Assembly (NCBI RefSeq): GCF_002878395.1
Contig: NC_061114.1
Location: forward strand, 163,787,884-163,851,883
DNA length: 64,000 bases
Source of the DNA: Capsicum annuum
Lineage: Eukaryota > Streptophyta > Magnoliopsida > Solanales > Solanaceae
Direction: 5' to 3'
A program made the position numbers and the translations under genes. Below the pieces are notes generated by a model. The model did not search any database and was not told the DNA's origin. It saw only the letters and a list, made by a program, of their open reading frames with translations. This document shows positions 41,001 through 50,900 of this stretch, piece after piece. The first letter of the stretch is position 1, and each line of letters starts with the position of its first letter.

Positions 41001-42073
41001 CTCCTCATCCAAGCCCACCTGCGGTGCATACACACTACACGCATGGATCGTAAACCCCTCACTGACCAACTTAATCCTCATCAGCCTATCACTGACCCTC
41101 TTAACCACTACCACCCATCTTATAAGATCCTTATTCACTAAGATGTCCACTCCATTTTGACGCCTCTCACTGCCTGAGTACCACAACTTGTACCCATCCA
41201 CATCCCTAGCGTTAGACCCTACCCTCAATTTATCTCCTCTCGTCTCTTACCTACATCTTCCACTCCTCACCAAACTAGCTCGAACACCCAGCCTAGACCC
41301 CACACCCACCCTTGCCCTCCCTCTTCACCTTCTCCCAAACTATCCCCCAACCCTAAAACCCTCAGACATGACCCTATTCCATCATCAACCCCCACAACCA
41401 CTACTCAATAATCAAAACCAAGCCCCAAACCGACCAGCAAATAGACAGACAGACAAACAAAGCAACAGAAGAAAAACAGTAGGAAAACAGTAGGCACGCA
41501 CAAGAATACACTATCCGACCTAACATCTAGGACAACACAGACAATATCCACCAATAAGAAAGCAATCCAGGCATAACTATAATCCTACGAAACCGAAAGA
41601 AAATAAAAAATAAAAAACATACAAAGAAACTAAACTATAAAAGGTAACTAAATTATAAGGTTTGGATGTCACCGGAGTACTCCTGCGATTTCTGGTTACG
41701 ACAGTTTTGGTGTCAAAATTATATGCCAAAATGTCATCGGAAAGAGGCCGCCGGAATATCGCCGGAGCGCTTTCTTGTTGTTGCTGGAAGCTGGTCGCTG
41801 GTTATCGTCGTTCCAAATGTTTTAACCGATTCTGATAGGTGCTGCCCTCTATGTCATTACTGGAGTCAAGCCGGCAAAAACCCTAATTCCATCGGTGACA
41901 GTAGTGGCGAGGTAAATAAGAAACTCGGGAGAGAAAGAGCCGGGGAAAGAGGGAAGTGGGGAGGGAGAGAATGAAGGAGAGAGTGGCGCCCTTACCTATG
42001 CTAGCGTGTTAACGCCGTCACCAGCGTCGGAGTCGGAGTCGCCGGTCAGTCCAAGTGACCGTTTGAATGGAAC
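38041..42073 (-). mobile_element. near full-length RTE-clade LINE, decayed
   Basis: This is the longest of five related copies. The 3' tail (TGTTGTTGTTT on the minus strand) is at 38041-38055. RT pieces run from 38738 to about 40091, including '[15 protein letters not shown]' and '[12 protein letters not shown]', with an RT N-terminal part at 39762-40482. The APE-type endonuclease is at 40770-41228 ('SGSERRQNGVDILVNK', 'HACSVYAPQVGLDE', 'IVIAGDFNGYFG'). The frame is broken many times. The 5' end is uncertain: the C-rich 41230-41500 and GC-rich 41640-42070 parts look like a 5' UTR. A candidate target duplication 'gttagagaNNgaag' lies at 38020-38033 and 42074-42087. Confidence 0.82.
40770..41228 (-). 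pseudogene. APE-type endonuclease domain of the RTE LINE
   Basis: 152 codons open on the minus strand. 'NGVDILVNKDLI' and 'FTIHACSVYAPQVG' fit the endonuclease core, and 'KIVIAGDFNGYFG' supplies the GDFN motif that holds catalytic residues. 'GFGFGDRNSEGVDLLDF' is the family's standard continuation. The N-terminus with the ETK motif is missing or unreadable. In an intact LINE this domain nicks the target DNA for target-primed reverse transcription. Confidence 0.88.
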
Positions 42074-42275
42074 GTTAGAGAAGGAAGGAACGTTCAAAAG
42101 CTTGTCAAATAAATTCAAAGATCGGTGCATGTAATTACTCTCATTATATTTATTATTTTATATGAAATAGATTCGGTTGTATACAATTGATACATTAGCT
42201 ACAAATTATAATTTTGAAAATTAGGTTATGGGCTCCTCCAATTTGTTGAAATTTAGGCTATTTTCTGAAAATTTT

Positions 42276-42709
42276 TCATCTTAAAAATATAAATATGAGT
42301 GAAATTAAGTTATTAAAAGTTAAAAAGTGTGTTGACTAAAAATTTAAAGTATTTTTACATATTTTTGCAAAAAATATATAAATATGGGTAAAAATTGAAC
42401 ACAAAAAAGAATTCCAAATCTAATATCTTTTTATATTATTTTTCACTTCATCTCATGAGAATAAATCTTTAAAATATACATAAGAGTGAAGTTGAGTTAT
42501 TAGAATTCAACAATCGTGTTAACTAAAAATATAAAGTATTGTTATATTATTTGACTTAAATATTTTGAACAGTTGGTCAAAATTAAACTTAAAAAAATCT
42601 CAAATTTATTTTTTTAATTATTATTATTATTATTATTATTTATTATTATTATTATTATTATTGTTGTTGTTGTTGTTGTTGTTGCTGTTGTTGTTGTTGC
42701 TGTTGTTAC

Positions 42710-42740
<31 letters not shown>

Positions 42741-42895
42741 GCTGTTGCTGTTGTTGTTGTTGTTGTTGCTGCTGTTGCTGTTGTTGTTGTTGCTGTTGTT
42801 GTTGTTGTTACTATTTTTACTCCATCTCATTAAAAATAAATTTAGAAGTAAAATTCAGTTACTAGAAGTCAACAATTGTGTTGGCTAGTCGTAAG
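42276..42895 (+). repeat. three diverged ~200-bp units, the last expanded by (TTA)n(TTG)n
   Basis: Each unit has 'gagt.aagttgagttatta' or a variant, 'gtgtt.actaaaa' and 'ttttcacttcatctcat' or a variant. Starts are near 42276, 42470 and 42830. Between the second and third units, where the others have 'aatctaatatcttttt', there is a pure trinucleotide run. Confidence 0.7.
42612..42812 (+). repeat. compound (TTA)n-(TTG/CTG)n microsatellite
   Basis: About 50 bp of ATT repeats followed by about 150 bp of TTG repeats with scattered GCTG interruptions. The leucine-rich plus frame and asparagine-rich minus frame across it are artefacts of the repeat. This is long enough to be highly variable between individuals. 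Confidence 0.95.
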
Positions 42896-43757
42896 ATTGA
42901 CAAATTGAGACTCTATTCAGTCCTAATATAGATTGGATCAATATTTTTGAAGTAAACTTCAACCATTTATGTGGACTATAGTAGTGACAAGTTGAGACTT
43001 GATTCAATCCTAATAGAAATAGAATTAATATTTTTCAATTAGAAGTAAACTATTTATGTTGACTACAATCGTGATAAATTGAATCAATATTCTCCAATTA
43101 GAAGCCAATAATTTATTTTGACTATACTCTTGACAAATTGAGATTCGATTCAATCCTAATAGAGATGGAATTAATATTTTTCAATTAGAAGTAAACTATT
43201 TATGTTGACTACAATCGTGATAAATTGAAATTCAATTCAATTCTAACATAGATTCAATCAACATTCCGTAATTAGAAGTCAATCATCTATGTTGACTATA
43301 GTCGATCAAGACAAACTGAGACACAATTCAATTCTAATAGAGATTGAACTAATAGTTTTCACTTAGAAGTCAAACATTTATGTTGATTATAATCCTGATA
43401 AATTGAGACTCAATTTAATCCTAGCATAGATAGAATCAATATTTTTTAATTAGAAGTCAAACATTTCTGTTAATTATAGGCGTGACAAACAGAGACTTAA
43501 TTTAATTCTAATATAAATTGCATCAATATTTTACAAAGAGAAGCCAAGTATTTATGTTAGCTTTAGTCATGACAAATTAAGACTCAATTTAATTATAATA
43601 TAGATTGAATCAACATTCGTTAGTTAGAACAATTATTTATGTTGACCATAATAGTGATAAATTGAGAATCAATTTGATCCTAACATATATTGAATCAGTA
43701 CACCCCAAATAGAAGTCAACTAATTATGTTCACTATAATCGTTGCAAATTGAGACCC
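42895..43757 (+). repeat. 87-bp minisatellite, about ten diverged copies
   Basis: The marker 'ga(c/t)aaattgaga' recurs at about 42899, 42986, 43073, 43132, 43218, 43310, 43397, 43484, 43571, 43655 and 43744. Most intervals are 84-92 bp, with one short unit of about 60 bp. Each unit also has 'aatcctaatatagat', 'caatatttt', 'attagaagtcaa' and 'tttatgttgact'. The array is non-coding and imperfect. It directly follows the trinucleotide run. Confidence 0.92.
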
Positions 43758-43899
43758 ACTTTATTTTTATTGATTTGCGAGACTTAATTTCATTGTAAAT
43801 CTTTTAAAATGTTAAAAACATGAATCTACACCAAATTAATTATATAAATAGTTAGTTAAAAATTATAATCATACACTCACATATATAGACTGATTTATA

Positions 43900-44134
43900 C
43901 TCCTTTTGTCCCAATTTATATGACTTACTTTCTTTTTTAATCAGTCTAAAAAAATGAAATATTTCAATATTTAGTAACAATTTAATTTTAAAATACCCAT
44001 TTTATTTTTAATAAAATGATTTATAGCCACACAAATATCTATCACTTATTTTTGACCACAAATTTAAAGTATTTCTTTATTTCTTAAACTCTAAGTCAAG
44101 TCAAAGTAACTCATATAAATTGAGACGGATGGAG
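43900..44134. mobile_element. Stowaway (Tc1/Mariner-type) MITE
   Basis: The 235-bp element is flanked by TA (43898-43899 and 44135-44136). The left end CTCCTTTTGTCCCAATTTAT matches the reverse complement of the right end, CTCCATCCGTCTCAATTTAT, and the match continues as 'atgacttactttc' and 'atgagttacttt'. A TA target, the CTCC start and no coding are the Stowaway signs. Confidence 0.9.
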
Positions 44135-44136
44135 TA

Positions 44137-44631
44137 ATTTATATTTTTGATGATTCTAAAAATCTAGTTTATATTCAAAATGATTTTTTTAGTCCTTTCG
44201 TTATGTTGAAATCAGATATAAAATATTTGAAGAGGAAAAGGTTCAAAGAAGAGAAAAAGAAAAGAATATTTATAAAAAATAAAAAGAAAGAAAGAATAGA
44301 ATATGACAACCCAAAAGAAGAATTTGAAGAAATGAAGGGGAGAGGGTGGGCTGACAAAATAGAACCCATTAAAATATTTATCAAAAAATTAGAGTGGTCT
44401 CACATAATTATTGTTGGGTGAGGTAAAATCTTATACAAAAAAATTTATTGGGCAGAGAGTAAAATCTTAGACAATGTTTTTTTGTTGGCAGAAGAGAGAG
44501 AGTATAATTTGGGATTTTGGTAAAGTGAGTTTAAAGTTTGGAGGGTATCTTGGGTAATCAAAATTTGTGAAGTCACTAGTCTACCTTATTTGACGAGTTA
44601 ATTATGAAAATACCGAGCAAAAAGAAACTTT
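44137..44631. other. AT- and purine-rich intergenic DNA
   Basis: No gene. 44203-44421 is purine-rich and open on the plus strand only because of its K/E-rich bias; no domain was recognised. Confidence 0.5.
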
Positions 44632-47159
44632 TGTAATACCTCGTATTTTTTCTAGCTTAATTTGGTCCCTAGAAGGTCAAAGATTAGCTTCTAAAATAAA
44701 TACCTTTTTATTTCATAAGAATTTTTTCAAGATTTCGACTTCCCATTGGGAGGAAAATAGAATAAGCTTTCCATAGATACCAAATTCGTCCAATTTCGAC
44801 ACTCGACAAAGGAGTTATGACGCTTTTAAGTTGACAGTGTGCCACCTGGGCACTTGGTGCATTGCGGAGGAGGGAAAACTGATAATCGTCAAATTTTAGT
44901 GGCCTTCCGCGATAGCCCCGCATAGCGGAGGAGCCCAAATTTGCATTTGTCAAAAACCAGTATCCCAATGCGATGGTGGCACATCGCGCCAGTAGCCAAA
45001 ATGGCAAAACTATAGGGCATCGCGATCACTCCGCGGCGCGAAGAATGCCCAGTTCCCACTCGTCCTTTTCCAGTGAGCCACCGCGATTGTGGCGCGTCGC
45101 AGTGGCCAATCAAATCGGAAAAAATATTGCATTTTTTAATTCTGACTTGAAGTTTAAAGAGGGTATTTTGGTCAATTTCCAAGGCTCCAATTCGTCCAAA
45201 ACAAGGGATTAAACCCATTGTAAACACTTTATGCCCAATTTCATCCTTTTTCTCTCAAAGCAAAACCCTAAAGCTCAAACTTTCTCTCCAAGAAATCTAA
45301 TTTCTCCATTAATTCTCCAAAATATTTCAAGATCAAGGATACATAGTTCAAGATTAAGAATTTTCAATTCAAGAACTCCAAGAACTCATCTTCAAAAGCA
45401 TCATAGGAATCCAAGATTCAAGCTTTCTCATCTAAGATCATCGATTAAGATATGTGGGGCTATGAATAAGGATAATCCTTTTGTCCTTGTGCCCAAAGCT
45501 TATTTTAATTTCAATTTTACTGAATTTTTATATGATTTCCCATGAAATCCAAATCAGGGTTTATACCCATTATTGTTATTTACAAGTTTATGAGATTTTC
45601 AGTGATTTAGAAGTTGAATTACATGATTATGTTCATATTTTCTTATATGTTGCATAAATTTCCAGATTTTGAATTAATTTATCAATGTTTACATTATCAA
45701 GCATGAACATTATGCTATTTTAACATGAGTTTGATGCATTGGTCATTAACCCTAATTAAAGATTGTTATTTCAAGATTTGTTGTGCTATAAGCACCCTAT
45801 GACTAGATTTCTTTTCAGATTATTGATAAAGATTTGATCTTTTGGTCTCAGAATAGCTATGAAATCCACTTTACAGTTTCAGATTACAAATTTAGCTTTA
45901 CAGATATACAGTTGGTTTTCATTATAAACCATTATACTATTTTAAAGTGGATTTCTATCAGAATGAGCATACAGATTTAATGATAGTAGTATTTAGCATC
46001 GATATGGGTACGTTACTACGGTTTCATACCCCAAGACTACATGCCAACATAGGATTTAAATTATTCCCACTTCCACGTAGATGATAGATATGTGATCACT
46101 TAAATAGGTTATACTCCCTGGCAAGAGTATGACTCCTCTCCCCAATATGAGGATTCCTCCTTAGGGGGACAAGAACATTAGACTCCATGGATGTTCACAT
46201 AGTTTATGCCGGTTAGAAGAATCTCCCCTGTAGAATAAGTTTTCAGATTTCTAAACCCCTAAGATAGAGTATTTTCTCTACAACTTTAAAGTTCTTGAAT
46301 TTAAAATATAGCTTTTTAAAAAGAACTGATTTTAGAAAACTAAGTGTAAAGGATCACAAAGTTTACTCAAATTATGCTTTACAGAATTATATTAGCTACA
46401 GACTACAACTTTCAAATTTTAGAATTTAGAGTGAATCCTTTCTACGCTTAGACAGTACGATTTAAAGAGAAACCACAAGTACAGCTTTCAAAACTAAATG
46501 TTGTGACTCATTAGATTTATAAAGTATGATTAATTTATTATTTATGATTTCAGTATTGCCAATATTCCAGCTTATGTGAGTCATTTACATTTAGCATGTA
46601 TTGTTTTATAAATTATGATGATGAGATGATGTTTTACTTATGCATTTCACCCCCATATACTTAGTACATCCTCAAAGTTCTGATCCACATATACTTCTAT
46701 GTGTTATATTGTCTCATAATGTAGGTACGAGTTGTAGCACGCATACCATATTCAGACAGTTGTAGATTTCAGTCAGCAGATGATGAGTCCTCCTACTTCG
46801 GGGACTTTAGTTAGATTTTATTTATGTACTTTACTTTTTTACTCATATGTATTGATTAGTGGCAGTTGGATTTGTACTCCAGCTACCTATAGTCAGTATA
46901 GTAGAGACTTCACAAATGTCAGTTAGAGTCAGTTATGTAATTTTAGTCCCTCTTTTCAGACTTTATTAGAATGTAAAATGGTATTAGTATTGTATTTTTC
47001 ACAGATTCCATCATTTTTATGTTTTCGTACATCAAGCCCTATCATTTTATGCATATTTTATCAGTTGCTTAACAGTATGTGAGTTCATGGGTTAGCTTGG
47101 GATCACTTGTGATCCTAAGCACCGTGTGATGTCTCGGAATAGATTTTTGGGGCGTCACA
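44632..47159 (+). repeat. 5' LTR, 2528 bp
   Basis: Starts TGTAATACCTCG and ends GGGGCGTCACA. It aligns to 50895-53415 along its whole length. It contains a GC-rich patch (44830-45110) with repeated 'gcatcgcgg'-like words and CCGC boxes, the likely promoter region. The 99- to 112-codon frames around 44708-45545 recur in the other LTR at the same places but differ by stops, so they are not genes. Confidence 0.92.
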
Positions 47160-50100
47160 AACTTAATATCAGAGCACAAGTGATCAAGTATCCTAGGGTG
47201 TCTGTGAAGCCGTGTCTAGTAGAGTCTTGCAGAATGGTACAGAGACGTTTGTACTTTTCTTCGAGAGGCTACAATACATTTAAGAAAAAGTTTCTCCTCT
47301 TTTCATACTCTAGATCATGTCGTAAAGTTGTTCCTTCAGAAATTCCTGTCTATTCGTGTGTTACCCCAAAATTCTTTATCTATGTATTATCCTAGAGATT
47401 TCTAGTTCCTCCCTAGATAATGCTCTCAGATTTGCTAGCAGAAGTTTTAGAAGCCACATAAAGGGCTTAAAAGGAGCTCCCTAGTGTGTTAAGTTCCTTC
47501 AGTTGAAAGTTTATGTCCTCATCCTTATGAGTTGTTCAGTTGAGAGAGAATTAGATATGCATTCAGATTTCTCATTATTCCTTCAGTACAGATAATACTC
47601 ATGAGAGGAGATAGTATGAACCTAGACTATTAAATGTAGTGTGCATTCGAAGGATATTATAAACTTCAGTGTTATGATTTATGAATAGTAGAACCTTATT
47701 ATAGTTGGAAGTATGGGTATAGAAGAGCAGTAATAAGAAAAGTGGGAACGACGATTGATATAAAGTATAGAGATAAATTTATGTATGTTGTCAAGTTGTG
47801 TTAAGGTAATATGTCCTTGTGTGTTAGTTTAGTGGAGGGTGAAGAAGGAGTTATTAGTTAAGGTGAATTGTTGTTTGCTTGAAGTACAAAAGGAGTTATT
47901 GATGGTATTTATTATGTTTGAAAAAAAGTATAGGATATTAATGAAGTGTATGGTGGTTTAGTATCGTTAATTTAGGCTTCCCTTGAGGTCACAAAATGGA
48001 GTTTAGCTGAAACTTATAGAGCTGTGATAGTAATCTAAATGTATAGAAGGGTAAATAGTAATGATGCATAGAAGGATAATGTTTTAATGGATTATGATAA
48101 GATAGGCTATATGATTATGATCGATTATTGTTGTTATGAAGTTCTAGTGGACTAGTGTTTCTTGATGTTTTATTTTATAACTTTCAAGTGAGAATAGCAA
48201 TAGACATTAATTTTGAACAGTTGATGCTCATCAAGGTGGACATAAGGATTTCTTGGTTAGTGATGCTAGTTATATGGAAGTGATCTAGTAGGCTTGAACA
48301 GTATGTGCAAGAGTTTGAGTCCATTTCAATTTGTAGTTAAGTATGATGTTGTATATATGATGACGAAAGTATGACCAAGGTGATATGGGGTTGCATTACT
48401 TTCCCTGGTTATTACGTGTTGTGTGTGGTTAGTAGTACCATTGAGTGCTAAGTGGAGGAAGACTAGTTATATAGTATATGATATTCTTAATAGCTAAGTT
48501 AAGGAGCTGAGTATGGATAGATGATGTTGAACCTTTTTGGTATGCTCTTGATCCTCATGGTTTAGAAATATAAGTTTAGAGATGTGATACTAATAGGCTA
48601 TGGCAGAAGCAGTATGATTTATTAAAGGCTTGAGGGATATCCTTGTTAAGCATTAAAATCTAAGTTTGAATCCTTGAAGATTGAGCAAATAAAAATAAAA
48701 GTTGAAACTCTAGATGGTGTGAACTCAGGGTATGGTGATACTCATGAAGATTCTAAGTTAGTAAGCGTTCAAGATATTATGTGATGACTACTGGCCCATA
48801 GAAATATAGAGTTGTATCTCATAAGGAAGTATTAGCATTGGGTCATACAATTTTAGGTATAGTCTTTCAGAGTAAGTTTATTACTTGCGTGTATTATTGT
48901 GTTCTAGACTTAGAGTGATGGTTTCAAGATAAGGGGGAGATGGTAGAATGAGTAGCAAGGTTAGACTTCCAAATTCTAGTTGTGATGCCAGTGTAGCGTA
49001 GAAAACCAGTAAGGGAGGATGATGCCCAACCCATTCTCATCTCAAGCAAAAGTTTCGTACTTCAGTTATCCTGATATTTATGCATTCCTCATGTGTCAGT
49101 TCCCTGACCATAGCTCATGTTCATGCGATAATAGAGAGTCATGTACTCTCCCAGTTCCTAGTATGAGAAGTTCCAGTTCATTCAACAGTCGAAATTGCAT
49201 TCCATAAGTTATGAACTCCAAATTCAGGTCATGCAGCTCATGAATCATGTACTCATGCTTTGTAGTATGTTCAGTTCCAGTACTTATGCAACATTCTTAA
49301 CGATCAGTGAAATTTAGAGTTATATCATGTACATCCTCAGATTAGATCTCTTTAATAAATCCATGTCGTGAGTACTCTATTTATCAGGCCTCAGTAAAGT
49401 GTCAAGTTATGCTTAGTATCCTTTTATGTTTTGGGCCCTGGTATTCCAACCTTTCAGTGACCTTCCCTTAGGTCAAGATAGTAATGATGAAAAATTGTGT
49501 AGATGGCAGAGAGTAAATGTGTTATGTGGGAAAGATGGTTGTACGCTTGTTTTATGTAAGTCTATAAGTGGAGAATATTGAGGTAAATTTTTTTGTGTAT
49601 GACTTGGTTAGTTGATAATATTTTATGTGAGTCTTCCTAAGAATTGTATAGTGCATGGAAGTTGTTATTGATAGAGGTATTAGAGAATATGAGAAGGATG
49701 ATTTTATGGGTGTTTGTTTAGAAGTGCATATGTGGTTATGAAGATAGGCTTGAATGTCATGTTGGTATATAAGAGGATAGGTGTGTTGTGCATTAATCAA
49801 TTTCTAGTAAGAGGTTGCATTTAGTTGTTAAAGTGATAAGAAAAATCATCCCAGAGTGGGTAGTTATCATAATGTTTGGGGTATATCCATGGTTCAGACT
49901 AGTATTATGGTGTTATGTGCAGTACCTTGTGATTTCGAGTTAGGCTTGACTACAATGAGAGGATTTAGTTCAGTTTAGATTTTAGTAGATAGATTTATCA
50001 ATGGCCATGTGAGAATTACAAGTTGAATCAAGTGAATATGGTATTTAAAGGATGATAGTATAGTTAAGGGAGTGTTCACGAGGTCTTTCTAAGCTTTAAA

Positions 50101-50894
50101 GTAAGAAGTTGCATTGCTTAAGGCCCAAAAATTTTATCCTGACTTATACATCTAAGTTCCAAGCTATAGATTTGGGCAATATTGTAATTTCTTATTTAGA
50201 GGTCTTGTTCAGATCATGCCCGGAGTTCGTTGCTCCCTAATATCGTTAGAACTTCCTAGAAGAGTATTGAAGAAATACCCTAGTTGGGTATGAGCATTCA
50301 GTATAATCCAGTTCATATAGCCTGCAATCCAGTTTAGCAATCAAACAGATTAGTTCCTATAAATTTCCAACGTCCTATCTAGCGTACTACCCAAGGTTTT
50401 GCAAGTAAGGCTATTCCATTAGGTAAATGTTCACATTCGTGCAAATTATGAATTCAGATCACTCCATAAATAATGCATCAGTTTTAGATTCAGATATTAT
50501 GACATGATTTAGTTTGTAAGTATCCTGTGTATTATCTCAGTCTTTTCCTAGTATTCAACCAAATCAGTATCATTCGGGGACGAACAATCCCAAGGAGGAG
50601 ATGTTGTAATAACCTAAGTTGTCATGTCATAAGCCTCTCATCTTTTCTCATGAAAATAAGATCCATCTTAAAGTAATGGTTACTCATAAGTTGACGCTCT
50701 TGTTTCTATCTTAGCTATACAGCTATTTCCATGAGAATTCATACACTCGCAGATCAGTTCAGTAGCTCATCATGTTTAAGATTCAATTATTCAGTTTATT
50801 TCAATTGTTCATGATATCTTATAGCCTTAGATTCTTCAGCATTTTCATCTTAACTAGCCACATTCGAGGACGAATGTTCCCAAGGAGGATATAT
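47160..50894 (+). other. non-coding interior of the LTR element
   Basis: It starts with the primer-binding site at about 47166-47177. Only short frames (up to 89 codons) are present on either strand. No zinc knuckle, D-S-G, YxDD or DDE motif could be found. The interior could carry only signals for packaging and priming. Confidence 0.8.
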
Positions 50895-50900
50895 TGTAAC
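50571..50900 (+). repeat. duplicated polypurine-tract/LTR-start motif
   Basis: 'cattcgNggacgaa' followed by 'cccaaggagga' and 'ttgtaa' occurs at 50571-50610 and again at 50861-50900, exactly 290 bp apart. The second copy is the real junction with the 3' LTR. The first is followed by 'taacctaagttgtcatg', unlike this LTR, and looks like the start of a different LTR. Confidence 0.8.

Larger units (their letters stand above)
36598..42265. mobile_element. long inverted-repeat DNA element split by a LINE
   Basis: The left end GAAAATAGCCTAAATT (36598) is matched by the reverse complement of the right end, ...TTTAGGCTATTTTC (to 42265). Going inwards on the left there is a pyrimidine tract (36640-36790) and 'tatttgtat' repeats. 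On the right, once the LINE at 38041-42073 is set aside, a purine tract (37790-38040) and 'atacaaata' repeats mirror these, with the symmetry centre near 37200. Without the LINE the element would be about 1.6 kb. The flanking 9-mers do not match, so the superfamily is uncertain; Mutator-like is possible. Confidence 0.6.

Noticed and set aside
41666..41974. 102-codon plus-strand ORF in GC-rich DNA
   Set aside because: Antisense to the presumed 5' UTR of a minus-strand LINE; no domain and no neighbouring exons.
42565..42888. Poly-leucine and poly-asparagine ORFs
   Set aside because: Pure translation of the TTG/TTA microsatellite.
44708..45545. ORFs of 79-112 codons recurring at 50971-51808
   Set aside because: They lie in the two LTRs of one retroelement and differ by frame breaks; they are LTR sequence, not a duplicated gene.
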